This document shows, in pieces, positions 26,029 through 34,625 of a stretch of 47,036 bases of DNA. The notes under the pieces were generated by a model. It did not search any database. It had not been told where the DNA came from and saw only the letters and a program-made list of their open reading frames with translations. The position numbers were made by a program, and so were the translations under genes. Position 1 is the stretch's first letter. Each line of letters starts with the position of its first letter. Source of the stretch: Qipengyuania sp. (lineage in GTDB: Bacteria; Pseudomonadota; Alphaproteobacteria; Sphingomonadales; Sphingomonadaceae); assembly GCA_019745075.1 (NCBI GenBank), contig JAIETR010000025.1, positions 1 through 47,036 on the forward strand, given 5' to 3'.

Positions 26029-26490
26029 TCACTTCAGCCCGACCGTGGTCTCTTCGGCCACCCTGGCGGCCTGCATCTCGCTCATGCCTTCGAGCTCGCG
26101 CGGGACGTAGTTCTCGTCGTGCTTGGCGAGGAGGTTGTCGGCGCGGAAGCTGCCGTCGCGCTGGAGGCTGCCTTCGGCGACCACGCCCGATCCTTCCTCG
26201 AACAGATCGGGCACGATGCCGGCGAAGCGCACCGGCACGCGCGCATCGCCCTTGCCGGTGACCATGAAGGCGATGGTGACGCCGTCGGCGAGCGTCTTGA
26301 GCGAGCCGCGCTCGACCATGCCGCCAAGCCGCACCGCCTGGCCCACTGCGGGCGGATCGGCCCGCATCTGCTCGGGGAGGTAGAAATAGCTCGCCTGGTT
26401 GCGCAGCGCCCAGGCCGCGAGCAGGCCCGCCGCGATCAGCGCCACGAGCGCGATGGCGATCAACGTCAGCCGCTGGTGTTTGGCCTTCAT
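26029..26490 (-). CDS. ccmE: Heme chaperone CcmE
   Basis: CcmE binds heme covalently in the periplasm and passes it to CcmF. The 153-aa protein begins with MKAKHQRL, has one membrane anchor (about 8-28) and an OB-fold domain. The heme-binding histidine is His124 in LLAKHDENYVP, with Tyr128 completing the HxxxY motif. The start is the ATG at 26488-26490, 8 bases after the ccmD stop. Confidence 0.95.
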   Translation of the reverse strand: MKAKHQRLTLIAIALVALIAAGLLAAWALRNQASYFYLPEQMRADPPAVGQAVRLGGMVERGSLKTLADGVTIAFMVTGKGDARVPVRFAGIVPDLFEEGSGVVAEGSLQRDGSFRADNLLAKHDENYVPRELEGMSEMQAARVAEETTVGLK

Positions 26491-26498
26491 CGGGGCTT

Positions 26499-26639
26499 TC
26501 ACTTTTCGCGGCTCCGGTCGCGGCGCGCTTCGGCGCGCGTCATCGCCAGCCAGCTCCAGATCGCGGTCGCCAGCGTCCCGCCCACGCCCAGCGCATAGGC
26601 GGCGAGCACGAAGTCCCACTGGTCGAGCGCCTCGCGCAT
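26499..26639 (-). CDS. ccmD: Heme exporter protein CcmD
   Basis: The 46-codon gene lies between ccmC and ccmE. The product starts MREALDQWDFVLAAYALG, continues through one membrane helix (about 11-31) and ends in a highly basic tail (MTRAEARRDRSREK), exactly the CcmD layout. CcmD helps release holo-CcmE from CcmC. The ATG shares a base with the ccmC stop (TGATG). Confidence 0.92.
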   Translation of the reverse strand: MREALDQWDFVLAAYALGVGGTLATAIWSWLAMTRAEARRDRSREK

Positions 26640-27373
26640 CAGGCCGCCTCCGCTTCAAGGCTCTGGGCCCTGCGCCGCAGCCGTGCCTCGGCCTGCGTCT
26701 CGGCCAGCAGCGCGCGCATCCGGGCGAGCACGATCCCGCCGAACAGCAACGAGAAGCCGAACGCCGCAACCAGCAGCGGCACGAGGTACTCGGGCGCGAT
26801 CGCGCTCTTGCCCAGCGTGATGCTGGGCGGCTGGTGGAGCGAATTCCACCACACCACGCTGCGGTTGACGATCGGGACGTTGACCGCCCCGAGCAGCCCG
26901 AAGATCGCCGGAATGCGCGCGGAGACGCCCTCGCGCGCCGCCGCCTGCGCCAGCGCGATATAGGCGAGGTAGAGGAACAGCAGCACCAGCATACTGGTCA
27001 GCCGCCCGTCCCACACCCACCAGGTCCCCCAGGCGGGGCGGCCCCAGATCGAGCCGGTGGCCAGGCACAGCGCGGTGAACACCGCGCCCGGCAGCGCGAT
27101 CCCGCGCGCCGCCAGCGCCGCCAGCGGATGCCGCCAGACCAGAAAGACCAGGCTCGCCACCGCCAGGCCCATCCACCCGCCCATGCCCAGCCAGGCGAAG
27201 GGCACGTGGAGGAACAGGATGCGCACCGTCTCGCCCATCAGCCGGTCGGGCGCGACGACGAACAGTCCCCAGCCGAGCGCTGCCCCAGTCAGCAGCAGGC
27301 CGGTCCCGAGGCACAGCGGCGTGAGCCAGCGTGCGAGGCCGAGGAAGCGCTTGGGATTGGCGAAAGCGTGCAT
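26639..27373 (-). CDS. ccmC: Heme exporter/ligase CcmC
   Basis: CcmC loads heme onto CcmE. The 244-aa protein has six predicted helices and the tryptophan-rich motif WGTWWVWD (115-122), with conserved His in FLHVPFAW (56) and in NSLHQPPS on the other side. It is the first gene of this ccm run. No ccmA or ccmB ABC exporter genes precede it; the next gene upstream is a dehydrogenase with its own terminator. Confidence 0.95.
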   Translation of the reverse strand: MHAFANPKRFLGLARWLTPLCLGTGLLLTGAALGWGLFVVAPDRLMGETVRILFLHVPFAWLGMGGWMGLAVASLVFLVWRHPLAALAARGIALPGAVFTALCLATGSIWGRPAWGTWWVWDGRLTSMLVLLFLYLAYIALAQAAAREGVSARIPAIFGLLGAVNVPIVNRSVVWWNSLHQPPSITLGKSAIAPEYLVPLLVAAFGFSLLFGGIVLARMRALLAETQAEARLRRRAQSLEAEAA

Positions 27374-27432
27374 TGCGAGATTGGGGACCGTCCGAGCGGC
27401 GTTCTGGCAGGGGGTGAGGGGGCGGGCAAGCT

Positions 27433-27457
27433 AATCCTCCCCGGAACGGGGAGGATT
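27433..27457 (-). terminator. Intrinsic-type hairpin at the end of the leucine dehydrogenase gene
   Basis: AATCCTCCCCG and CGGGGAGGATT form a perfect 11-bp stem with a GAA loop, touching the stop codon of the dehydrogenase (27457-27459). Only a weak T-run follows on the - strand. It separates the dehydrogenase from ccmC. Confidence 0.6.
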
Positions 27458-28521
27458 TATCGCCCGATCAGCTTCTGCGCCATGCGGTCGGCGACCTGGT
27501 CGGGCGAGACGCCGGTGGTATCGCTCTCCTGCCAGATCGCCTCGAGCCGGCCGGGGATCTGCGCGATGCGCTTGCGCACCTCGTTGATGTCGCAGGGCGC
27601 CTTGTCGCGGCGGCAGAGATATTCGAGCGTCACGCTGATGATCCCGCCGGCGTTGATCACGTAGTCGGGCGCGTAGAGGATGCCGCGCTCCGCCAGCGCC
27701 TGGCCATGATGCGCGCGCGCGAGCTGGTTGTTCGCTCCGCCCGCCACCACCGCGCAATCGAGCCGGGCGATGCCCTCGTCGTCGAGAATCGCGCCCAGCG
27801 CGTTGGGGCTGAAGACGTCGCAGCCGGTGCTCATGATCGCGTCGGGGGCCACGGCTTGGCCGCCGAGCTCGCCCGCCAGAGCCTCGGCGCGCGCCGCGTT
27901 GACATCGGCCAGCGTCAGCCTGGCGCCGTCCTTCGCCAGCAGCCGGGCGACCCCGCCACCCACGCTGCCGGCGCCCTGCACAGCGACATGGACGCCCTCG
28001 AGGCTGTCCTTGCCGAGCTTGTGGCGCGCCGCCGCCTTGATGCCGTGGTAGATGCCCATCGCCGTGAAGGGCCCCGGATCGCCGCCCGCGGCGTCCTCGC
28101 CCTCGACCGGGAGGCCCGAGACGAACTGCGTGCGCCGGGCGATCGCGACCATGTCGGCTTCGGAGATGCCCACGTCCTCGGCGGTGACATAGCGCCCGCC
28201 GAGCGCATTCACCGCGTCGCCGAAGGCGGCGAGCATGGCGGGGGTCTTGGTCATCTTCGCATCGGCGAGAATGACCGCCTTGCCGCCGCCCATGGGCAGG
28301 CCGGCCATGGCGTTCTTGTAGCTCATCCCGCGGGAGAGGCGCAGCACGTCGCGCATCGCGGCGGCGGGATCGCCGTAGTGCCAGAAGCGGGTGCCGCCCG
28401 CGCCCGGCCCGAGGTGGGTGGAATGCAGCGCGACGATCGCGGTGAGTCCCGACGCCTGGTCGTGGACGAGCTGCACCAGCTCGTGGTCGTCGTAATCCGC
28501 CTCGGTCCAGAACGCCGTCAT
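27457..28521 (-). CDS. Leu/Phe/Val dehydrogenase family amino-acid dehydrogenase
   Basis: This NAD-dependent enzyme reversibly deaminates a branched-chain or aromatic amino acid. The 354-aa reading uses the ATG at 28519-28521 (MTAFWTEADY). The substrate domain has GGTRFW, KNAMAGLPMGGGKAVI with the catalytic lysines, and ITAED-like TAEDVGIS. The Rossmann domain has GAGSVGGG, the typical GxGxxG. Conserved VVAGGANNQL and YAPDYVINAGG follow. Leucine, phenylalanine and valine dehydrogenases cannot be told apart safely here. Confidence 0.9.
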   Translation of the reverse strand: MTAFWTEADYDDHELVQLVHDQASGLTAIVALHSTHLGPGAGGTRFWHYGDPAAAMRDVLRLSRGMSYKNAMAGLPMGGGKAVILADAKMTKTPAMLAAFGDAVNALGGRYVTAEDVGISEADMVAIARRTQFVSGLPVEGEDAAGGDPGPFTAMGIYHGIKAAARHKLGKDSLEGVHVAVQGAGSVGGGVARLLAKDGARLTLADVNAARAEALAGELGGQAVAPDAIMSTGCDVFSPNALGAILDDEGIARLDCAVVAGGANNQLARAHHGQALAERGILYAPDYVINAGGIISVTLEYLCRRDKAPCDINEVRKRIAQIPGRLEAIWQESDTTGVSPDQVADRMAQKLIGR

Positions 28522-28576
28522 GGCAGTCGATCCCCGCATGCGCTCGCTGCACTGGCGGCGCGAAAATTACGGGGAG

Positions 28577-28654
28577 TGGGGCGATCGACGGGATCCGAAC
28601 CCGCGACCTCCGGTACCACAAACCGGCGCTCTAACCGACTGAGCTACGATCGCC
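28577..28654 (-). tRNA. tRNA-His (anticodon GTG)
   Basis: The full cloverleaf can be drawn on the - strand. The acceptor stem GCGATCG pairs with CGATCGC, with the His-specific extra G at position -1 (28654) opposite C73 and an encoded CCA (28577-28579). The anticodon stem CCGGT/ACCGG encloses the loop TTGTGGT, with GTG at 28617-28619. The T arm has GGTTCGGAT. G-1, C73 and anticodon together are diagnostic. Confidence 0.97.
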
Positions 28655-28856
28655 ACATGCCCCGCGCGCGACAGATGCCGCGTCTGAAGTGGGGGCGTGA
28701 TAGTCCGCCGCCCGGACGCGTCAAGCGGCCCATGCGGCGGGCGCTGCCTGTTGCACAGGGGTGCCGGATTGGGAAGCGAAAAAGCGGTGAACCCGCCAGC
28801 GCACGCAACGATCTTTCCCGCCTTGCCGCGCGGGCCGCGCCCGATATGCTTGGCCC

Positions 28857-29492
28857 ATGCTGCCGCCGGGCGAATCCTCCGCGCAAACCCTCCTCGCGCA
28901 CCCCGGGGTCCAGCGGGTGCCGAGCGAGAAGCTCGAACTGTTCCAGCTGCGCGCCTTCCTGACGCCCGACATGTGCGGCGAGCTGATCGCGCATATCGAC
29001 GCCGAGCGCCGGCCCTCCACGCTCGCCGATCCCAATGGCGACGCCTATTTCCGCACCAGCGAGACTTGCGACCTGTCGCCCGACTTGCCCGTCGTGCAAG
29101 AGCTCGAAGCGCGCTTGCTTGCGCTGAACGGCATCGATCCCGCGCACGGCGAGCCGCTCCAGGGCCAGCGCTATGCCGAGGGGCAGGAGTTCAAGCCGCA
29201 CTGCGACTATTTCAATCCCGGGGGGCGGGACTGGGAGAAATACACCTCGGTCGCCGGCCAGCGGACCTGGACCTTCATGATTTACCTCAACGAGGGCATG
29301 GCCGGCGGCGGCACGCGCTTCAAATGCATCGGCAAGACCTTCCAGCCCGAGACCGGCAAGCTGATCTGCTGGAACAACCGCCGCCCCGACGGCGGCGTCA
29401 ATCCGAACACGCTCCACCACGGCACGAAGGTGCGGCGGGGCACGAAATATGTGATCACCAAGTGGTATCGCGAGAAGGTCTGGGGGTGGTGA
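28857..29492 (+). CDS. 2-oxoglutarate/Fe(II) oxygenase, prolyl 4-hydroxylase type
   Basis: The 211-aa protein has the double-stranded beta-helix iron site: His115 and Asp117 (FKPHCDYFNP), a distal His at 187 or 188 (NTLHHGT) and the 2-oxoglutarate-binding Lys197 (RGTKYVITKW). YLNEGMAGGGTRF is the typical P4H core. Bacterial homologues hydroxylate proline in proteins or peptides, for instance EF-Tu, but the substrate is unknown here. Its stop overlaps the next gene's start (TGATG). Confidence 0.88.
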   Translation: MLPPGESSAQTLLAHPGVQRVPSEKLELFQLRAFLTPDMCGELIAHIDAERRPSTLADPNGDAYFRTSETCDLSPDLPVVQELEARLLALNGIDPAHGEPLQGQRYAEGQEFKPHCDYFNPGGRDWEKYTSVAGQRTWTFMIYLNEGMAGGGTRFKCIGKTFQPETGKLICWNNRRPDGGVNPNTLHHGTKVRRGTKYVITKWYREKVWGW

Positions 29493-29905
29493 TGCGGCGT
29501 GAGGGGGCATGCCACTGCGGCGGGGTGCGGATTGCCGTCGAGATGCCGAGCGATCCGCGCCCGCATTACTGCAACTGCTCGATGTGCGCGATGAAGGGGT
29601 CGCTCGCCATTGACGTCCCGATTGCTGCGCTGACGGTGCTCGAAGGCAGTGAGCTGCTGGCCTGCTACAGCTTCAACACAAATGTGGCGCAGCATTGGTT
29701 CTGCCGGTCCTGCGGCATTCACCTCTTTCAGCGGCTCCGCTCCGATCCGGGCAAATACGGTGTCAACGCGGTGTGCTTCGACGGATTCGGTCGATATGAT
29801 TTCGACGCGTTGTGCGTTCACGACGGCCGCGACGCGCACCCGAAGGACACCGGCCTGCCAACGCGCATCGCCGGCGTGATGAGATATGAACGCCTCACCA
29901 AATGA
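29492..29905 (+). CDS. GFA-family (CENP-V/GFA domain) zinc protein
   Basis: The 137-aa protein has the three GFA cysteine clusters: CHCGGVR near the N-terminus, CNCSMC (about 27-32) and CRSCG (about 71-75), which together bind two zinc ions. Members are annotated as glutathione-dependent formaldehyde-activating enzymes, but most, like this one, have no proven activity. It is translationally coupled to the oxygenase upstream (TGATG). Confidence 0.88.
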   Translation: MRREGACHCGGVRIAVEMPSDPRPHYCNCSMCAMKGSLAIDVPIAALTVLEGSELLACYSFNTNVAQHWFCRSCGIHLFQRLRSDPGKYGVNAVCFDGFGRYDFDALCVHDGRDAHPKDTGLPTRIAGVMRYERLTK

Positions 29906-29950
29906 ATGCAAAAAGCCGTGAGCGTGGTGATCTTCACCCTTCACCCAAGC

Positions 29951-30058
29951 CCCGTTCGTGTCGAGCAGCGCCGCGAAGCGGCGCGCCCGTCGAGACACGC
30001 TGGCGGCGCGCTGCCGTATCTCGACTGCGGACTTCGTCCTCCGCTCGATACGAACGGA
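29951..30058. repeat. REP-type palindrome, family B copy 1
   Basis: cgttcgtgtcgagc at the left and ctcgatacgaacg at the right form the outer pair. Inside, cgtcgagacacgctgg and gtatctcgact give secondary pairing. It lies between the converging GFA gene and rpmE, next to the rpmE terminator. Confidence 0.85.
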
Positions 30059-30078
30059 ATCGGGTAAGGGGGACAGCG

Positions 30079-30108
30079 AAAAGGGCGGCCCCGTCGGACC
30101 GCCCTTCC
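30079..30108 (-). terminator. Intrinsic terminator of rpmE
   Basis: Read on the - strand, AAGGGCGG pairs with CCGCCCTT across a GC-rich loop and is followed by TTTTCGCT. It lies about 35-60 bases past the rpmE stop codon. Confidence 0.75.
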
Positions 30109-30142
30109 CCGATGGCCGAGGCCATCAAGCGGGGTGAAGCGC

Positions 30143-30367
30143 TTACTTCTTGAGCGAAAGCCCGCCGAAGCGCTTGTTGAAGGCGGCGACGCGGCCGCCT
30201 TCCTGAATCTGCTGCTTGCCGCCGGTCCATGCCGGGTGGCTCAGAGGATCGATGTCGAGCGCCAGCGTGTCGCCTTCCTTGCCCCAGGTGCTGCGGGTCT
30301 GGAATTCGGTCCCGTCGGTCATCTTGACGGTGATCATGTGATACTCGGGATGCGTATCGGCCTTCAT
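30143..30367 (-). CDS. rpmE: 50S ribosomal protein L31
   Basis: The 74-aa protein starts at the ATG at 30365-30367 ([10 protein letters not shown]) with a GGAGA ribosome site. It matches L31 along its length, including [10 protein letters not shown] and the C-terminal VAAFNKRFG. It has no cysteine, so it is the zinc-free form of the primary L31, as in other alphaproteobacteria. A terminator follows. Confidence 0.95.
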   Translation of the reverse strand: MKADTHPEYHMITVKMTDGTEFQTRSTWGKEGDTLALDIDPLSHPAWTGGKQQIQEGGRVAAFNKRFGGLSLKK

Positions 30368-30470
30368 GGCAAGTCTCCATAGCTTCGGAACGGTTCCGAC
30401 CGGTCCAGCTGTGTCTGGGAAGCAGGGGCCGGTAGCGACGGACAGAGCAAATTGCAACCGCAATCACCCC

Positions 30471-30564
30471 CCGTTCGTGTCGAGCAGCGAGCCGCGGGCT
30501 CGCGCCAGTCGAGACACGCTGGCGAAGCGCCCGCGTATCTCGACTTCGCTCGATACGAACGGAG
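30471..30564. repeat. REP-type palindrome, family B copy 2 (fabZ-rpmE gap)
   Basis: ccgttcgtgtcgagc and ctcgatacgaacgg form the outer arms, with cagtcgagacacgctggcg inside. It ends 5 bases before the fabZ stop codon. Confidence 0.88.
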
Positions 30565-30568
30565 GTGG

Positions 30569-31030
30569 TTAGGTGGGACCGTCCGCGATCATCGCCGTGA
30601 AGCTGACCTCGCAGGTGGTCTTTCCTTCCACGCTCGCGCGCCCCGCGAACTTGCAGACGCGGGCGCGCTTCTGGACGAAGCTGGCCTCGAGCTCGAGCAG
30701 GCAGCCGGGGGTCACGGGGGCGCGGAACTTGGCGTTCTCGATGGCCATGAAATAGACCAGCTGGCCCGAATCCCCGAGCCCCAGCGTCTCGATCGCGAGC
30801 ACGCCGGCGGCCTGCGCCAGCGCCTCGATCTGGAGCACGCCGGGCATGATCGGGGCGCCGGGGAAATGGCCCTGGAAGAACGGCTCGTTGAAGCTGACCG
30901 CCTTGACCGCGCGGATGTGGCTGTCGGGCACCAGCTCGAGCACGCGGTCGACGAGCAGCAGCGGGTAGCGGTGGGGGAGGCGCTTCAGCACCTCCACCAC
31001 GTCGAAACCGCCGCCCCCGTCCTCGCTCAT
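30569..31030 (-). CDS. fabZ: 3-hydroxyacyl-ACP dehydratase FabZ
   Basis: FabZ dehydrates 3-hydroxyacyl-ACP during fatty-acid elongation. The 153-aa hot-dog-fold protein has the catalytic pair His55 ([11 protein letters not shown]) and Glu69 (LQIEALAQ), and N-terminal [12 protein letters not shown]. It follows ompH with 16 bases between, in the place where lpxD-fabZ-lpxA would be expected in LPS-bearing bacteria; no lpx gene is present. Confidence 0.96.
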   Translation of the reverse strand: MSEDGGGGFDVVEVLKRLPHRYPLLLVDRVLELVPDSHIRAVKAVSFNEPFFQGHFPGAPIMPGVLQIEALAQAAGVLAIETLGLGDSGQLVYFMAIENAKFRAPVTPGCLLELEASFVQKRARVCKFAGRASVEGKTTCEVSFTAMIADGPT

Positions 31031-31046
31031 CTCGGGCTCGATCGCC

Positions 31047-31739
31047 TCAGCGCCCGGTCGGCTGCGCCGGCGGCTGCTGCTGCGTCGCCGGGCGGGGCTG
31101 CGCCTGCTGGACCTGCGCCGCCTGCTGCTGCGCGGCGGCGACCAGGATCTGCTGCACCGTCTGCTGGAGCTGGAGAATCTCGCGGCTCGGCTGCCAGCCG
31201 GCCGGCACGGCGGTGGTCACCGTGGGCTTGCGGGTGTTGAGCGCGGTGACGATGTCGCTGGTGACATCGACCGCCGGGGGCGCCCACTGGATCGCGTCGG
31301 GCGACAGCATGATCTGGATGCGCTTGGCGGTCACGACCTGCTGGCGCGCGGCGTCGTATTCGCGCGCGAGCTGGTCGATCACATAGGCCTGCGCGACGGT
31401 GATCGGCGTCGCGGCCGTGTTGACCTGCTGTTCCTTCTGCTGGATCTGGGTCATGACCGCCGGCTTGGCGGCGCGTTCGGCGTCGGACAGCTGGTTGTCG
31501 TTGTTGGTGTCGAGGCTCTTGGCGAGCGTCTGGATCTCGCCCCGCAGCGTGTTGATCTGCGCGATCTGCGCCGCATAGGTCGTGCCGATCTGCTGATAGG
31601 CGGTGTTGCGCGCGGCGGCGCGGGCGATCACGATCTCGGGGCTGGTGGTGGCGATCCCGGCGACCTGGGCGGCGGCGGGTAGCGGGGCGAAGGCCGCGGC
31701 GGCGATGGCGCCGGCGGCGGCGAAGGTCGGCTTGGTCAT
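31047..31739 (-). CDS. OmpH/Skp-family periplasmic chaperone
   Basis: The 230-aa protein has a signal peptide (1-24, ending AAA-Q), then a Skp/OmpH-type helical domain rich in Gln, Ala and charged residues. Its typical start is [18 protein letters not shown], and the long coiled coil runs to about residue 160. Skp chaperones outer-membrane proteins to the BAM complex. A Gln/Pro-rich C-terminal tail (about 200-230) is extra. Its ATG shares a base with the bamA stop (TGATG), consistent with coupled expression. Confidence 0.88.
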   Translation of the reverse strand: MTKPTFAAAGAIAAAAFAPLPAAAQVAGIATTSPEIVIARAAARNTAYQQIGTTYAAQIAQINTLRGEIQTLAKSLDTNNDNQLSDAERAAKPAVMTQIQQKEQQVNTAATPITVAQAYVIDQLAREYDAARQQVVTAKRIQIMLSPDAIQWAPPAVDVTSDIVTALNTRKPTVTTAVPAGWQPSREILQLQQTVQQILVAAAQQQAAQVQQAQPRPATQQQPPAQPTGR

Positions 31740-34450
31740 CAGAATCGGGTTCCTACGTTGAAGGTGAAGAGCTTGGTATAGTCACCGGGTGCTTTCTTGA
31801 TCGCGCGCGCGAGATCGAGGCGCAGCGGGCCGAACGGGGAGTTCCAGTTGACGCCGATGCCCACCGATATGCGCGGGCTCGCGGTATCGCCGAGGAAGAC
31901 CTCCTGGAACGGGTCGGTCGATCGGCCCAAGGCGACAAAGCCGGGCGGGACCGTGCCGCCCGGGGGGATCGCCAGCGTCCTGTCGTCGGCGGTGGTCGCG
32001 GGATCGCCGGCGAAGAAATAGAGCGGCGCCCCGTTGGCGTCGCGTGACGGGATGAAGATCGTGTTGCCGGGCAGATTCTGCGTCAGCAGCGGCGGCGTGA
32101 CGCTGAACAGCGCGCCGACATCGACGAACACCGACGGCCTGAGGCCGAGCTCGCGCGCGCCAGAGCTGAGCGGGATCTCGATCTCGGCGCGGCCCAGGTA
32201 ATAGGCGTTGCCGCCGATCGCGTCGTCGCCGATTCGCCTGCGGTCGGTGATCGGCTTGCCGTTGGCGTCGTAGGGATAGCGCAGCACGCGCGGACCCACG
32301 CCGCGAATGGCGAAGCCGCGAATCTGCGGCTCGCCGAGGAAGAAGCGGTCGGTCAGGCGGACATCGTCCTGCCCGGGCTGGTTGCGCTCCTCGAAGCTGC
32401 GGATCGCCCCGCCCTCGCCCGAGAGCGAGAAGATGAAGCCTCCGCCGATGGGCCAGAACTGCGCCGCCCGGCCGCGCAGGCGCGCGTATTTGACGTCGCC
32501 GCCCAGCCCCGCGACTTCGCCGGTCACCGAGATGGTCCGCCCCCGGGTCGGGCGCACCCGGCTGTCGGTGGTGTCGAGCACCGCCGACAGCCCGAGGATC
32601 GAACTGGTGCGCTGGCCGATCGCATCGCACAGGTAACGCCCCGCCAGCAGCGGATCGCACTGGAGGAGCGGCGGGTTTTGCCGGTCGCTGAAATAGGTAT
32701 TCGGGTCGAGCGTGACATTGTCGAAATTGAACGTGTAGCTGCCGATCAGCGAGGCATATTCGGTCAGCGGGACCCCGAGACGCAGCGAGGCGCCGGTGGT
32801 GGTCTGCTTGAAGGTGGTGTTGCGGGCGCGGCTCAGATAGTTGAAATTGTTGAGGTCGCGGCGATAGATGTCGATGCCCGCGGAAATGTTCTTGTCGAAC
32901 AGATAGGGCTCGGTGAAGCTCACCTGCGCCGATTTGGAATAGCTCGAATAATTGAGGTTGAGACCGATCGTCTGCCCGCGGCCGCGGAAGTTGCGCTGGC
33001 GGATCGCGCCCTGGAGGATGAAGTTCTCGATCGAGGAGAAGCCGGCCGACAGCTGCAGCTCGCCGGTGGCCTTCTCCTCGACATTGGCCTCGAGCACGAC
33101 CCGGTCGGGCGTCGAGCCGTCCTTCTGCTCGATCTCGAAGTTCTCCTGGAAATAGCCCAGCGACTTGATGCGCGCGGTCGAGCGCTTGACCGACAGCGAG
33201 TTGAAGGCGTCGCCTTCGGCGAGCCGGAACTCGCGGCGGATCACCTTGTCCTGCGTCAGCGTGTTGCCGTTGAGATCGACCCGCTCGACATAGACGCGGG
33301 GCGCGTCCTTGAGGACGAGCTTCACGTCCATCGTCAGCTCGTCCTGATTGCGCGAGAACTGCGGATCGACGTCGGCGAAGGCATAGCCGAAGGTTCCGGC
33401 GAGATCGGTGAACTGCTCGACGGTGTCCTCGACCAGCTTGGCGTTGTACCAGTCGCCCGACTTCATTCCCAGCCCGGTGGTCAGCCGCGCGCTGTCGAAG
33501 TCGCGCAGCTGGCTCTCGACCGCGACGTCGCCGAATTTGTAGCGCTGACCCTCTTCCACCACATAGGTGATGATGAAGTCCCGCTTGTCGGGGGTCAGCT
33601 CGGCGACGGCGGAGACCACGCGGAAATCGGCATAGCCCTGCGTCAGGTAGAACTGGCGCAGCTTCTGCTGGTCGAAGGCGAGCCGGTCGGGATCGTAGCT
33701 GGTGCCCGAGCTGAAGATCGACAGCAGCCGCGCTTCCTTGGTGATCATCTCGCCCTTGAGCTGACCGTCGCCGAAAGCCTCGTTGCCGATGATGTTGATC
33801 TGGCGGACCTTGGACTTCGGGCCCTCCTGAATCTCGAACACCACATCGACGCGGTTCTGCGCCAGCTGCACCATCTTGGGCTCGACCGTGGCGGCGAAGC
33901 GGCCCTGGCGCTTGTACAGCTCGATGATGCGCGCGACGTCGGCGCGGACCTTGGACCGGGTGAAGATCTGGCGCGGCGCGAGCTTGATCTCGGGGAGGAT
34001 CTTCTCCTGCTTGATGCGCTTGTTGCCTTCCAGAAGGATGCGGTTGACGACCGGGTTTTCCACCACATCGATGGTCACCGTGCCGGCGTCGAAGGCGACG
34101 CTGACGTTCGAGAACAGCTCGGTGGCGTAGAGTTCCTGAAGAATCTGGTCGCCCGCCGCCTGGTTCCAGGGATCGCCGGGCCGCAGGCGGATGTAGCTGA
34201 GGATGGTCTGCGGCTCGAGCCGCTGCGCGCCGGCGACGGCGATCTGGCGGACGGCTTCCTGCGCGGCGGCGGGCGCTGCCCGGGCCGGGGCCGGGGTCGC
34301 AGCCGGAGCGACAGCCCGCGCCGGGGCCTCCTGCGCCATCGGCGTGGCGGGCAGGCCCGCGAGCATCGTGCCCGCCAGCAGGACCGCCGCGGTTCGGGCC
34401 TTCGGCAACTGGAGACCCGCGCGGGGAGAAACAAAATCGAATGTCGACAA
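31739..34450 (-). CDS. bamA: Outer-membrane protein assembly factor BamA
   Basis: BamA is the central outer-membrane beta-barrel insertase. The 903-aa protein has a signal peptide (about 15-40), a Pro/Ala-rich linker, five POTRA domains (about 66-470, beginning VRQIAVAGAQRLEPQTILSY) and a C-terminal 16-strand barrel. The barrel carries the conserved loop-6 motif RGF as IRGFAIRGVGPR, and the product ends in a terminal aromatic (GTRF). The best start is a TTG at 34448-34450 with GAGGG upstream; no ATG fits. Confidence 0.95.
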   Translation of the reverse strand: MSTFDFVSPRAGLQLPKARTAAVLLAGTMLAGLPATPMAQEAPARAVAPAATPAPARAAPAAAQEAVRQIAVAGAQRLEPQTILSYIRLRPGDPWNQAAGDQILQELYATELFSNVSVAFDAGTVTIDVVENPVVNRILLEGNKRIKQEKILPEIKLAPRQIFTRSKVRADVARIIELYKRQGRFAATVEPKMVQLAQNRVDVVFEIQEGPKSKVRQINIIGNEAFGDGQLKGEMITKEARLLSIFSSGTSYDPDRLAFDQQKLRQFYLTQGYADFRVVSAVAELTPDKRDFIITYVVEEGQRYKFGDVAVESQLRDFDSARLTTGLGMKSGDWYNAKLVEDTVEQFTDLAGTFGYAFADVDPQFSRNQDELTMDVKLVLKDAPRVYVERVDLNGNTLTQDKVIRREFRLAEGDAFNSLSVKRSTARIKSLGYFQENFEIEQKDGSTPDRVVLEANVEEKATGELQLSAGFSSIENFILQGAIRQRNFRGRGQTIGLNLNYSSYSKSAQVSFTEPYLFDKNISAGIDIYRRDLNNFNYLSRARNTTFKQTTTGASLRLGVPLTEYASLIGSYTFNFDNVTLDPNTYFSDRQNPPLLQCDPLLAGRYLCDAIGQRTSSILGLSAVLDTTDSRVRPTRGRTISVTGEVAGLGGDVKYARLRGRAAQFWPIGGGFIFSLSGEGGAIRSFEERNQPGQDDVRLTDRFFLGEPQIRGFAIRGVGPRVLRYPYDANGKPITDRRRIGDDAIGGNAYYLGRAEIEIPLSSGARELGLRPSVFVDVGALFSVTPPLLTQNLPGNTIFIPSRDANGAPLYFFAGDPATTADDRTLAIPPGGTVPPGFVALGRSTDPFQEVFLGDTASPRISVGIGVNWNSPFGPLRLDLARAIKKAPGDYTKLFTFNVGTRF

Positions 34451-34625
34451 GGAAGTACCCGTCCCTCACATCATGGGTCCCGGAAGTGGGCGGCGCCGCA
34501 GAGTGGCTGCTTCGCCGGGAGGCCCGGGGGTGCAGCCAAATGGAGGCGCCGCCCTGTGCCCGAAGCTCGGCCAGCAATCAAGCGGTGTGGCTGATCCCTT
34601 CCGGTCCCCGGTGCCCTTTTCCCGG

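Noticed and set aside
31782-34577. A 931-codon open frame on the - strand overlapping bamA
   Set aside because: It is a frame-shifted reading of bamA with Arg/Pro-rich composition; BamA itself is complete in the other frame.
32678-34594. A 638-codon open frame on the + strand
   Set aside because: Antisense shadow of bamA with no domain structure and no ribosome site.
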